64,000 bases of DNA from an uncultured Porphyromonadaceae bacterium. Lineage in GTDB: Bacteria > Bacteroidota > Bacteroidia > Bacteroidales > UBA11471. The position numbers were made by a program, and so were the translations under genes. The stretch covers positions 1 through 64,000 of the forward strand of contig URHG01000006.1 in NCBI GenBank assembly GCA_900547555.1, given 5' to 3'. Under the pieces are notes generated by a model. That model did no database searches, was not told where the DNA came from, and worked only from the letters and a program-made list of their open reading frames with translations. This document shows positions 1-8,376 of the stretch, piece by piece; positions within the stretch are counted from its first letter, which is position 1; every line of letters begins with the position of its first letter.

Positions 1-1064
1 ACTATCTTCATACCCCGCAGTTCCTCAAACAGAGTGCAGCGTTGCGCGGGTCGGTGATGATTGTAGGTCCGTTGGTAGCCCGTTTCGGGAAGGCGGTGAT
101 TGCCAAACCCGGAGGGGACAAAATAGGTCGTCGTCGTCTCGATACGCACTTTTTGGGAATTCAAAAGCTCGGAGCCGAATTTTCTTACGTTCCCCAAGAA
201 CAAATCTATGAAATCTCGGCAAAGGAACTGACTGGAACATATATGTTGCTCGATGAAGCATCGGTAACCGGTACGGCCAATATTCTTATGGCGGCGGTTT
301 TGGCAAAGGGTAAAACGACGATTTACAATGCTGCGTGCGAACCGTATTTGCAACAGCTGTCGAAAATGCTTAATGCGATGGGTGCCCGCATTTCGGGTAT
401 CGGATCTAATCTGCTCGAAATCGAAGGCGTCGATTGTTTGGGCGGTTGTAAACATACCATTTTACCCGATATGATCGAGATCGGCTCTTTTATAGGTATG
501 GCAGCCATGACGGGGTCGGATATACGGCTCAAAAATGTATCTTCAAAAGATTTAGGTATCATACCCGACAGTTTCCGCCGACTCGGGATTCATATCGAGC
601 AGCAAGGAGACGACTTGTACATTCCTCAGCAGGACAGTTACGAGATAGAAACATTTATAGACGGATCTATCATGACTTTTGCCGATGCACCCTGGCCGGG
701 ACTTACGCCCGATTTGCTCAGTGTATTTCTGGTCGTTGCCACACAAGCGAAAGGGAGTGTGCTGATACATCAGAAAATGTTCGAGAGTCGTCTTTTCTTT
801 GTCGATAAACTTATCGATATGGGGGCTCAAATCATATTGTGCGACCCGCACCGTGCGGCGGTTATAGGGCAGGCCAAGGCTTATCCTTTACGTGCCGCTT
901 CTATGGTATCGCCCGATATTCGGGCGGGGATAGCCTTGCTTATAGCCGCAATGTCGGCCGAAGGAATCAGCACGATTCATAATATCGACCAGATAGACCG
1001 GGGATACCAACGTATCGACCAGCGGCTGAATGCCATAGGTGCTTCTATAACTCGCCAATCGTGA
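1..1064 (+). CDS. murA: UDP-N-acetylglucosamine 1-carboxyvinyltransferase (MurA), 5' truncated by the window edge
   Basis: Cytosolic enzyme of the first committed step of peptidoglycan synthesis, transferring enolpyruvate from PEP to UDP-GlcNAc. The frame is open from base 3 without a start; 353 residues are visible against about 430 for the family, so the N-terminus lies upstream. The segment LRGSVMIVGPLVARFGKA followed by PGGDKIGRRRLDTH is typical of MurA. In E. coli the equivalent of GGDKIG is GGCTIG, where Cys115 is the residue alkylated by fosfomycin. Here the position is Asp (bases 117-119), as in naturally fosfomycin-resistant MurA enzymes. rimM starts 4 bases after the stop, so the two are probably co-transcribed. 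Confidence 0.95.
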   Translation, partial: YLHTPQFLKQSAALRGSVMIVGPLVARFGKAVIAKPGGDKIGRRRLDTHFLGIQKLGAEFSYVPQEQIYEISAKELTGTYMLLDEASVTGTANILMAAVLAKGKTTIYNAACEPYLQQLSKMLNAMGARISGIGSNLLEIEGVDCLGGCKHTILPDMIEIGSFIGMAAMTGSDIRLKNVSSKDLGIIPDSFRRLGIHIEQQGDDLYIPQQDSYEIETFIDGSIMTFADAPWPGLTPDLLSVFLVVATQAKGSVLIHQKMFESRLFFVDKLIDMGAQIILCDPHRAAVIGQAKAYPLRAASMVSPDIRAGIALLIAAMSAEGISTIHNIDQIDRGYQRIDQRLNAIGASITRQS

Positions 1065-1068
1065 GAGT

Positions 1069-1596
1069 ATGATAAAACGCGACGAACTGATAAAAATAGG
1101 GGTGTTCAATAAACCTCACGGTGTACAGGGTGAATTGGCATTTACTTTTACCGATGACATATTCGACCGCAGCGAGTGTCCTTATGTCGTATGTGAGATC
1201 GATGGCATATTCGTACCCTTTTTTATCGAAGAATACCGTTTTCGTGGTGAGACGACGGCTTTGATGAAACTCGAAGATATAGATACGGAAGATGATGCCC
1301 GGGCATTTACCAATCTTGAAGTCTATTTCCCGAAGTCTTATATCGAAAGCGACGAAGATGGAGAATTATCTGCTCCCGGAGACTTCTTCTTGCATTATGC
1401 GGTTTATGATACAGATGAAGGATATTTGGGGAATATCGTCGATGTTGATATGTCTACGGCTAACGTCCTGTTTGTTGTGGAGCGGGAAAACGGGGAGGAG
1501 TTGTTGATACCGGCAACTGATGATTTGGTTGTTTCTGTCGATGAGAAGGCAAAGAAAATCGAGATGAATATTCCCGAAGGGTTGCTCGATCTTTGA
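1069..1596 (+). CDS. rimM: 16S rRNA processing protein RimM
   Basis: Assembly factor for the 30S subunit head that binds ribosomal protein S19. The 175 residues have the expected two parts: an N-terminal RimM barrel opening with IGVFNKPHGVQGEL and a C-terminal PRC-barrel domain (roughly residues 100-175, FFLHYAVYDTDEGYLGNIVDV) ending in PEGLLDL, a usual family end. It follows murA by 4 bases. The frame stays open for 64 more codons past the TGA, but that stretch contains a tRNA promoter and runs into the tRNA, so I take the TGA as the true end. Confidence 0.95.
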   Translation: MIKRDELIKIGVFNKPHGVQGELAFTFTDDIFDRSECPYVVCEIDGIFVPFFIEEYRFRGETTALMKLEDIDTEDDARAFTNLEVYFPKSYIESDEDGELSAPGDFFLHYAVYDTDEGYLGNIVDVDMSTANVLFVVERENGEELLIPATDDLVVSVDEKAKKIEMNIPEGLLDL

Positions 1597-1712
1597 ATTC
1601 TGGTTAAGGAAAAAGAGCGAAAAGAATTTGAACGAGAACGGCGTGAAACCCGTATCGAAAAGAATTCTGATAAAAAACGGAGAAGGAGAGGTGTAAATAA
1701 AAAGAAAATGAT

Positions 1713-1720
1713 TATATTTG
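1713..1720 (+). promoter_or_regulatory. -7 element of a probable tRNA-Ser promoter
   Basis: TATATTTG matches the Bacteroidetes -7 consensus TAnnTTTG and lies 24 bases before the mature 5' end of the tRNA. No clear -33 TTTG is visible at the proper distance. Confidence 0.45.
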
Positions 1721-1744
1721 CACTCGTTTTTGGAAAACCTCTTT

Positions 1745-1832
1745 GGAGTGATGCTCGAGTGGTTGAAGAGGCACGCCTGGAAAGCGTGTAATCGGCAAAA
1801 CCGGTTCGGGGGTTCGAATCCCCCTCACTCCG
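1745..1832 (+). tRNA. tRNA-Ser (anticodon GGA)
   Basis: Full cloverleaf with a class II long variable arm. The acceptor stem GGAGTGA pairs with TCACTCC, followed by discriminator G. The anticodon stem CACGC/GCGTG encloses the loop CTGGAAA with anticodon GGA at 1779-1781, which reads UCC and UCU serine codons. The T arm contains GGTTCGAATCC. The CCA end is not encoded. A hairpin terminator follows at once. Confidence 0.97.
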
Positions 1833-1840
1833 CTAAAAAA

Positions 1841-1884
1841 AGTGCAGATAATCAATGAATTCATGATTGTCTGCACTTTTTATT
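1841..1884 (+). terminator. Intrinsic terminator after tRNA-Ser
   Basis: Inverted repeat AGTGCAGA...TCTGCACT, extended inside by AATCA/TGATT, with a short AT-rich loop, followed by TTTTTATTT. It lies 8 bases after the tRNA. Confidence 0.85.
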
Positions 1885-2110
1885 TATGTGTTTTTTACAG
1901 TAAAATCGGGAAATAAAATATATTTACGGGAAGATATACGTGCAAAATATGTGCCGCTATTCGTTTTATTTACAGACTACAATGTTTTTCGTGTGCAAAC
2001 TATTTATCATTCCCCGGGTATTTCTTCTATGCAGTAAAATTAGCAATGATTCTCCCGATGATATAGGCAGGTTTTTCGCGTAATATTGGGGTCTTTTATA
2101 CCATTCGGGG

Positions 2111-2311
2111 TTAATCATCTAAACCCAATCTTTTCCGGTGTTCCGCCCTCCTTTGTCTTTTTTTTCGTTCGTTCATAGCATTTCCGATATAAAATAAGAT
2201 TACACCCAATAATGCACCTATTGCTAAGGCGATACCCATAATTTTAAACCCATCATTACCTAATAGTAGGCAAACAAAGATAATCAGGCATAAAAAAGTA
2301 ATAAACGGCAT
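2111..2311 (-). CDS. Small two-span membrane protein of unknown function
   Basis: A 66-residue protein with two hydrophobic stretches, near residues 1-17 and 22-44, and a very basic tail (ERKKRQRRAEHRKR). This predicts a hairpin in the inner membrane with the tail in the cytoplasm. I do not recognise a family. It lies 29 bases downstream of a 29-codon reading frame that also encodes one membrane span. A real gene is likely because the hydrophobic/basic layout is coherent and no other gene covers the region. Confidence 0.55.
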   Translation of the reverse strand: MPFITFLCLIIFVCLLLGNDGFKIMGIALAIGALLGVILFYIGNAMNERKKRQRRAEHRKRLGLDD

Positions 2312-2339
2312 AGTGTTAATATTTTAAATGTTTAGCAAA

Positions 2340-2429
2340 TTAATATTTTAAAAAGATTCTCCAATTTCGGGCAATGTACGCACCAACGAATAATCCTGCA
2401 ATATAGCTAATAATAACTATTTCTACCAT
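2340..2429 (-). CDS. Candidate 29-residue single-span membrane peptide
   Basis: ATG at 2429-2427 opens a frame coding for a 29-residue peptide that begins MVEIVIISYIAGLFVGAYIA, then turns polar and basic and ends with TAA. The hydrophobic half carries small-residue spacing suited to helix packing in a membrane. It precedes the 66-residue membrane protein on the same strand by 29 bases. It was read by hand; there is no recognised homolog and the ribosome-binding signal is weak. Confidence 0.35.
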   Translation of the reverse strand: MVEIVIISYIAGLFVGAYIARNWRIFLKY

Positions 2430-2571
2430 TTTATTTGATTCTTTTTTTAATCGTTCAAGCCGTTTGTGCGATTATGGAGACATGTTGCTTCTTTAAGTTT
2501 TTTAGTTTATTCAAAAAACTATTGTTTCAATCAATGGTATTATTTAAATTATTAATTATTCAGTTATCGAT

Positions 2572-2603
2572 TTTGGTATGGCTTATAACTTGCGTTATCT
2601 TTG
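2572..2603 (+). promoter_or_regulatory. Promoter of the leucine-rich repeat gene pair
   Basis: TTTG at 2572-2575, a 20-base spacer and TATCTTTG at 2596-2603 form a full match to the Bacteroidetes primary-sigma promoter. It lies inside the longest open frame of the next gene. This is why I place that gene's start at 2629 and not at the earlier ATG at 2578. Confidence 0.75.
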
Positions 2604-2628
2604 CGAAAAATTCTGTAAACGGTTTATC

Positions 2629-4887
2629 ATGTCGAAAAAAATGTTCCTATTATTCTTTGCCCTCTTTCCCTTTTCGCTGAAAGTGTTGGCCTATGATTTT
2701 GAGAATGCGGGAATTTATTATACAATAAGCTCACGTCAGAAATATACGGTAGAAGTAACGGCGTCTCCGCAACAAAGATCTGCTTATCGAGGAGAAGTCG
2801 TTGTACCACCTTCGGTCGTTTACGAAGGGAAAACCTTTCGGGTTACAGAGATTTCCAAGAGGGCGTTTCAGGGTTGTGCACAGCTCGTTTCACTTACCGT
2901 ACCGGCCTCGGTAGTCGAAATCGGTGATTCCGCTTTTTTTGCTTGTACAGGGTTGAAATATTTGGTACTTGAAGATAGCGACAAACCTCTCCGGGTCGGC
3001 AGCAATAGCTATCATGGGGTTTCGGCCGGACAAGCAATTTTCCATGATTGCCCGTTGGAAACACTTTATTTGGGGCGGGAGTTGCAATACGAAGGTGGGT
3101 TCTTTTATGGATATTCCCCGTTTTATAAGAAAAAAGAACTGTCATTGGTCGTTGTCGGAGACGGTGTGCGTACATTGGAAAATCGGGCTTTTTACGGCTG
3201 TGAATCGTTGACATCGGTAACGATCGGCGGGCGTGTCGTATCGGTAGGAAATTTTGCTTTTTATGCTTGCAAGATGTTGAAAGAGTTGGTTGTGAAGGAA
3301 GGAAACCTTCCTCTCGAAATAGGAACCAACGGCAAAGGCAAAAATCTTTTCAGCGATGCACCGTTGGAAATGCTTTATTTGGGACGGGACTTGCATTATC
3401 CCGAGAGTGTGGGAGAAATCTATAATCCGTTTTTCCAAAAAGAAACATTGCGTACGGTTACCATTGGCGAGTCGGCCCGGGAGATTGGATCACATGCTTT
3501 TCAAGGTTGTCGTTCTCTTGTTTCGTTTACAGTAGGAAGCGGAGTGGAGCGAATCGGTAATCAGGCTTTCAGCGGCTGTATTTCACTCAGGGAGCTTTTC
3601 TTTAAGGATAGTGAGACCTCCCTGTTTCTCGGTGTCAATCGCCATTCGAAGTCGAGTAAAGGTGAAGCCCTTTTTTTTGATTGCCCCATTGAAACCCTTT
3701 ATTTGGGGCGTACGCTCGATTATTCAACCAGTTATTTCGATGGGTATGCACCTTTTTATGACCAACAGCATTTGCAATCGGTCGTAGTGGGAGAAGAGGT
3801 TGTTTCGTTGGGCGATCGTCTTTTTTTCGGTTGCCATTCGTTGTCGACTGTTACGATAGGGGGTGCTGTCGAGTTTATCGGTAATTATGTTTTTAAAGAG
3901 TGCGCTGCACTTACCGAGGTCGTTTTTCGAGATGGGGAGTTGCCCCTGTATGTGGGATATAATAAGTTTTCCCCCAACGGAATAGGAGAGCCGTTGTTTT
4001 CCGACAGCCGATTACATTCCCTTTATTTGGGCCGGACTTTGGCATACAATATGAGCCGTTTTTACGGTTTATCGCCTTTTTACCAGCAGACCGAGCTTTC
4101 GTCTGTAACCGTCAGCGGCTATGTCATGCAACTGCCGCAGAATATTTTTTATAATTGTTCGGCACTTACCGAGTTGGTGATTCCGGGTAATGTATCGGCG
4201 ATTGATAATGCTGCATTTGCCGGTTGTACGTCATTGAAAAAACTGGAATTGAAAGACGGGAGAGCTCCATTGTCGTTGGGTTATAATCTTTTTTCGGAAA
4301 TAGAGGGACAGACATTGTTCCATGATACTGCCGTCGAAATGCTTTATTTAGGTCGTAATCTGCAATTTTTGCCGGGAGAGGAGTACGGAGGAGCTCCGTT
4401 TTCCCGAATGAAAAAATTACGGAGTGTTGAGGTTGGAGATGAGGTAACGGTTATTCCTGACGACCTGTTTAAGAATTGTCCCGTTCTTGAATCGTTCGTT
4501 GTAGGGAGAGCTGTGGAGGCGATCGGCAATCGGGCTTTTCAAGGCTGTGATAACCTATCCCGTTTGGTTTTTCGAGATGGAGATAAGCCGCTTTTATTGG
4601 GTTATAACGTATATGCACCGGCCGGGATTGGTCGTTCTATTTTTTATGACAATCCTATACAGGAACTTTATCTCGGTAGGGAACTGCGTTATCCCGACAC
4701 GATATATTACGGTTACGCTCCGTTCTATCGGAAAGAAACGTTGACCGAAGTAACTATTGGCGCGGGAGTGTCGGTTGTCGGAGATCGGTTGTTTTACGGC
4801 TGTACGCAGTTGGATAATTTACAGGTTGAAGGAACGCTTTCTGCCGTAGGAGCTTACGCTTTTTACGGTTGTCCGGTAAAGGAATAA
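2629..4887 (+). CDS. BspA-like secreted leucine-rich repeat protein
   Basis: The protein has 752 residues, starting with a signal peptide (MSKKMFLLFFALFPFSLKVLA), and is probably secreted or surface-exposed. The rest is built from LRR_5 (BspA-type) units such as LTSVTIGG...VGNFAFYAC. These units are arranged in a larger period: the phrase LYLGR recurs six times, encoded near 3064, 3373, 3697, 4021, 4342 and 4666, about 103-108 residues apart. There is no lipobox, sortase motif or recognisable type IX C-terminal domain, so anchoring is unclear. BspA relatives bind host proteins or matrix in other Bacteroidetes; that role is inferred. The next LRR gene follows after 72 bases. Confidence 0.85.
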   Translation: MSKKMFLLFFALFPFSLKVLAYDFENAGIYYTISSRQKYTVEVTASPQQRSAYRGEVVVPPSVVYEGKTFRVTEISKRAFQGCAQLVSLTVPASVVEIGDSAFFACTGLKYLVLEDSDKPLRVGSNSYHGVSAGQAIFHDCPLETLYLGRELQYEGGFFYGYSPFYKKKELSLVVVGDGVRTLENRAFYGCESLTSVTIGGRVVSVGNFAFYACKMLKELVVKEGNLPLEIGTNGKGKNLFSDAPLEMLYLGRDLHYPESVGEIYNPFFQKETLRTVTIGESAREIGSHAFQGCRSLVSFTVGSGVERIGNQAFSGCISLRELFFKDSETSLFLGVNRHSKSSKGEALFFDCPIETLYLGRTLDYSTSYFDGYAPFYDQQHLQSVVVGEEVVSLGDRLFFGCHSLSTVTIGGAVEFIGNYVFKECAALTEVVFRDGELPLYVGYNKFSPNGIGEPLFSDSRLHSLYLGRTLAYNMSRFYGLSPFYQQTELSSVTVSGYVMQLPQNIFYNCSALTELVIPGNVSAIDNAAFAGCTSLKKLELKDGRAPLSLGYNLFSEIEGQTLFHDTAVEMLYLGRNLQFLPGEEYGGAPFSRMKKLRSVEVGDEVTVIPDDLFKNCPVLESFVVGRAVEAIGNRAFQGCDNLSRLVFRDGDKPLLLGYNVYAPAGIGRSIFYDNPIQELYLGRELRYPDTIYYGYAPFYRKETLTEVTIGAGVSVVGDRLFYGCTQLDNLQVEGTLSAVGAYAFYGCPVKE

Positions 4888-4959
4888 TACGTTTTCTCTT
4901 TTTAAACTTTTTAGCATGTTTTCTTGTTTGGGTAGAACAATCCCTAAATAAGAAAAGAA

Positions 4960-6021
4960 ATGAAACGTATTTTTGTTTTCGCCTTATGTCTCTTAGGCTG
5001 TTGCGTTGTGCTTTCGGCACAGAATTACAACAAAAAAGAGGTAAAAAGTTTGCAGAATTTCCTGAATCAGCCATCGGCCAAAGAAAAACCGAATCATGCA
5101 CAGTTTAAGCGAATAAACTTGAACGACCCGTCTACTTGGGAGGGGGTAACGTGGGAAAACGGCCGTGTTACCGCTATCGATTGGCGGGGACGGGGGCTGG
5201 CCGGAGATCTCTCGGTCGATAATTTTTCGCAGTTGCAGCGAATCGATGTTACGTCGAACCAACTCACCTCGCTTTCTGCATCGAAGTGTTCTTCGCTGGC
5301 GACAATCGAAGCCGGACGGAATAAGTTGTCGTCTATCAACCTTTCGGGGTGTACGGCATTGCGTACATTGAACTGTTTCAGAAACCGTCTTGCCGATATT
5401 GATCTGTCATCTTCTATGGGCATCATGTCGCTCAATTGTGCCGATAACCTTTTTGTAGAACTCTCTGTCGCACATGCCGACTCATTGAAAACCCTTAATG
5501 CACAAGGATGTCATCTCGAAATCTTGTCGGTTGACAGTTGTGTCAATCTGCGGAATCTTTACTGCGGATATAACCGTATTTCGGTATTGAGGTTGATCGA
5601 TGTTCCTGCATTGGAAACTTTGAATATGGATAATAATAATATTGTGCAGTTTTATGTTACCGGGCAGCCTAATCTTTACTATTTTTCTTGCAGCGGCAAT
5701 AATATGACGGTTTTGAAGATGACCGATTGTGAGTCGTTGTCGAGTGTCGATTGTTCGAACAATCATATTGCGACGCTTGATTTTTCGGGATCGGATAATC
5801 TGACGACCATGAATTGCTCGAACAATAATCTGACACGTCTCGATTTGAGTAACTTTCAGATGTTGCAGAGTGTAAATTGCAGTCAGAATCAGATCAATGT
5901 AATCGATGTGTCGTTTTGTCCCAACCTTATGACGTTGAATTTCCGGGGAAATCCTTTGGTAACGTTATATACGATGGGTGACTACAGTTTGAGAATGATT
6001 TCTGGTATTTGGTCGTATTGA
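4960..6021 (+). CDS. Secreted leucine-rich repeat protein (internalin-like repeats)
   Basis: The protein has 353 residues with a signal peptide ending near CVVLSAQ, then a polar linker. About a dozen LRR units of about 21 residues follow, with the pattern LxxLNCSxNxLxxLDLS (for example MNCSNNNLTRLDLS). Asn and Cys ladders are clear. It differs in repeat type from the upstream BspA-like gene but shares strand and closeness, suggesting a co-expressed pair of surface or periplasmic binding proteins. The C-terminus ends soon after the last repeat with no anchor or sorting domain. Ligand unknown. Confidence 0.8.
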   Translation: MKRIFVFALCLLGCCVVLSAQNYNKKEVKSLQNFLNQPSAKEKPNHAQFKRINLNDPSTWEGVTWENGRVTAIDWRGRGLAGDLSVDNFSQLQRIDVTSNQLTSLSASKCSSLATIEAGRNKLSSINLSGCTALRTLNCFRNRLADIDLSSSMGIMSLNCADNLFVELSVAHADSLKTLNAQGCHLEILSVDSCVNLRNLYCGYNRISVLRLIDVPALETLNMDNNNIVQFYVTGQPNLYYFSCSGNNMTVLKMTDCESLSSVDCSNNHIATLDFSGSDNLTTMNCSNNNLTRLDLSNFQMLQSVNCSQNQINVIDVSFCPNLMTLNFRGNPLVTLYTMGDYSLRMISGIWSY

Positions 6022-6067
6022 GTAGCGGGAGAATAGGGGAAAGGAGTTTATTCCGCTATTCAAAAGA

Positions 6068-6095
6068 CGAGCCGCCCAAAATCTTGGGCGGCTCG
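6068..6095. terminator. Bidirectional terminator between the LRR gene and pgk
   Basis: Perfect inverted repeat CGAGCCGCCCAA/TTGGGCGGCTCG with a 4-base loop. It lies between convergent genes. The minus-strand side is followed by TCTTTT; the plus side by a weaker T-rich tract. Confidence 0.85.
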
Positions 6096-6122
6096 TTACA
6101 TTTATGATTTATCAGGTTGTTA

Positions 6123-7385
6123 TTATCCTCGGATCGCTTTGATACCGGGTAATTCGCGGCCTTCGATACATTCGAGCAGGGCACCGCCTCCGGTCGATAC
6201 GTAGCTTACCTTGTCGGCCATGCCGAATTTATTGATGCAGGCAACCGAGTCTCCGCCACCGATGAGGGAGAATGCTCCTGCTGCGGTGGCATCGACGATG
6301 GCTTGTGCGATAGCCCGGGAACCGGCCTCGAAGTTGGAGAATTCGAATACTCCGGCAGGACCGTTCCACAAAATGGTTTTCGAGGCTTTGATGACGTCGC
6401 CCAGCTTCTTGGCCGAGTCGGGACCGAGGTCGAGACCCATCCAGCCATCGGGAATGTCGCTGTTTTTGCAAACTTGTGTCTTGGCCTCATTCGAGAAACT
6501 GTCGGCTGCAATGCAGTCGGTCGGCAATACGAGATTTACCCCCAATTCTTTGGCTTTGTTCATGATGCTGGTGGCTGTTTCGAGCATATCGTCTTCACAC
6601 AAAGAGTTTCCGATTTTCCCACCCATAGCCTTGGCGAAAGTGAAAGCCATACCACCGCAGATAACGAGATTATCGACTTTGCTCAACAGATTTTCGATAA
6701 TCGTGATTTTGGAAGAAACTTTTGAACCACCGATGATAGCCGTTACGGGATGTACGGGGTTTTTCATCACTTTTTCTACCGATTCCACCTCTTTTTGCAT
6801 CAGGTAACCGAACATTTTATTCTCCGGCGAGAAGTAGTCGGCGATAAGAGCGGTAGAGGCGTGTGCGCGGTGAGCCGTGCCGAATGCGTCGTTTACATAT
6901 ACGTCGGCAAGCTCGGCCAAGTGTTTGGTAAATTCTTTTTGGCTTTCTTTGACCGCTTTTTTGGCTGCGGCTTTTTCTTCGTCGCTGGCATCGTCGGCGA
7001 GACCTCTGGGCTTACCTTCCTCTTCGGCATAGAAGCGGAGATTTTCAAGAACGAGGACTTCACCCGGTTTGAGTTCTGCAACGGCTGCTTTTACAGCATC
7101 GCCTTGACAATCATTGACAAATTTGACGGGTTGTCCCAGCAGTTCCGACAGATGGTTGACAATATGTTTGAGAGAAAATTTGTCTTCCGGGCCTTTTTTA
7201 GGACGACCCAAGTGTGAACCGATAATGATGCTTCCGCCATCAGCCAGAATTTTTTTCAGCGTAGGCAGGGCCGCACGCATACGGGTATCGTCGGTGATAT
7301 TCAAGTTCTCGTCGAGAGGTACGTTGAAATCGACACGTACAAACGCCTTTTTACCGGCGAAATTGAAATTGTCAAGTGTTTGCAT
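6123..7385 (-). CDS. pgk: Phosphoglycerate kinase
   Basis: Cytosolic glycolytic enzyme converting 1,3-bisphosphoglycerate and ADP to 3-phosphoglycerate and ATP. The 420 residues are slightly longer than the usual 390-400 because of a charged insertion near residues 120-150. N-terminal motifs include KKAFVRVDFNVPLDE and GSHLGRPKKG for substrate binding. The C-terminal nucleotide side carries WNGPAGVFE and GGGDSVACINKFG. It is transcribed alone on the minus strand. Its upstream gap contains TATTTTTG (plus 7425-7432), a plausible -7 element. Confidence 0.97.
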   Translation of the reverse strand: MQTLDNFNFAGKKAFVRVDFNVPLDENLNITDDTRMRAALPTLKKILADGGSIIIGSHLGRPKKGPEDKFSLKHIVNHLSELLGQPVKFVNDCQGDAVKAAVAELKPGEVLVLENLRFYAEEEGKPRGLADDASDEEKAAAKKAVKESQKEFTKHLAELADVYVNDAFGTAHRAHASTALIADYFSPENKMFGYLMQKEVESVEKVMKNPVHPVTAIIGGSKVSSKITIIENLLSKVDNLVICGGMAFTFAKAMGGKIGNSLCEDDMLETATSIMNKAKELGVNLVLPTDCIAADSFSNEAKTQVCKNSDIPDGWMGLDLGPDSAKKLGDVIKASKTILWNGPAGVFEFSNFEAGSRAIAQAIVDATAAGAFSLIGGGDSVACINKFGMADKVSYVSTGGGALLECIEGRELPGIKAIRG

Positions 7386-7516
7386 ATCTATTTGTTTTTA
7401 AAGGATTCTTTTTTCTTTTGCTTGCAAAAATATAAAATGTTTGTGTTTGCGCTGACGTATGCGTTTAAAAACCGGGTAACGATTTTAACAAATTTAGCAC
7501 GGCGCAAACGAAAGTA

Positions 7517-8347
7517 CTATATCAACCCTTTTTGCGTCAATAAAGTTTCCATCTCTTGCTGTATTTTTTCTGCTTCCCTACGCGCAGCATCGGCGAATGA
7601 TTCGCTTTTGTCGGTGTAGATGATACCGCGCGACGAGTTTACGAGTAGTCCGCATCTGTCGTTCATGCCATATCGGGCTACTTCTTGCAGGCTTCCGCCT
7701 TGCGCTCCCACACCGGGAACGAGCAGGAAATGATCGGGGACTATACGGCGCACATCGGTAAATAATTTCCCTTGCGTTGCACCCACGACAAACATCAGTT
7801 GATCATCGGTTGCCCAGTTTTGGGTTACCCGCAGCACTTTTTCAAAAAGACGTTCGCCGTTATTGTCTGTCGTGAATTGAAAATCTTGCGAACCTTTGTT
7901 CGAGGTCAGTCCCAGTACGATGACCCAATGTCCCGGATAGTTGAGAAACGGCTTTACGCTGTCTTCACCCATGTAGGGGGCTACCGTTACAGAATCGATG
8001 TCGAGATGTTCAAAAAAACTACGAGCATACATTTCCGATGTGTTGCCTATGTCGCCGCGTTTGGCATCGGCAATGATAAATTGGTCGGGGTAGTTTTCTT
8101 TGATATAACGGACGGTTTTCTCAAAGGCTTTCCAGCCTTCGATACCGAGACTTTCGTAAAATGCCAGATTCGGTTTGTATGCTACGCATAAGTCGGCCGT
8201 AGCATCGATTATCGCCTTGTTGAATGCGAAGATAGGATCATCGTTCTGTAAAAGGTGTTGCGGTATTTTTTTGATGTCGGTATCGAGGCCGACACAAAGA
8301 AATGATTTTTTTCGGCAGATATGTTCGACAAGTTGTTGTTTGTTCAT
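7517..8347 (-). CDS. pyrF: Orotidine 5'-phosphate decarboxylase
   Basis: Last step of UMP synthesis. The protein has 276 residues from the chosen ATG (MNKQQLVEHICRKKSFLCVGLDTD). This start is preferred over an earlier in-frame ATG because it lies 30 bases after the prfA stop and matches the family N-terminus. The signature FIIADAKRGDIGNTS holds the catalytic Asp-Lys-Asp set of the longer, type-2 PyrF group common in Bacteroidetes. It is probably co-transcribed behind prfA. Confidence 0.95.
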   Translation of the reverse strand: MNKQQLVEHICRKKSFLCVGLDTDIKKIPQHLLQNDDPIFAFNKAIIDATADLCVAYKPNLAFYESLGIEGWKAFEKTVRYIKENYPDQFIIADAKRGDIGNTSEMYARSFFEHLDIDSVTVAPYMGEDSVKPFLNYPGHWVIVLGLTSNKGSQDFQFTTDNNGERLFEKVLRVTQNWATDDQLMFVVGATQGKLFTDVRRIVPDHFLLVPGVGAQGGSLQEVARYGMNDRCGLLVNSSRGIIYTDKSESFADAARREAEKIQQEMETLLTQKGLI

Positions 8348-8376
8348 TTTAGAGTAAAATTGGAATAAAATATTTT

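Noticed and set aside
2435..2680. 81-residue plus-strand hydrophobic frame
   Set aside because: Starts at a TTG, overlaps the LRR gene promoter and its signal peptide in another frame; the residue pattern is what AT-rich DNA gives by chance.
6211..6807. 198-residue plus-strand frame opposite pgk, and similar long antisense frames opposite lon, lysC and the pectin genes
   Set aside because: They are mirror frames of well-supported genes, with no family features.
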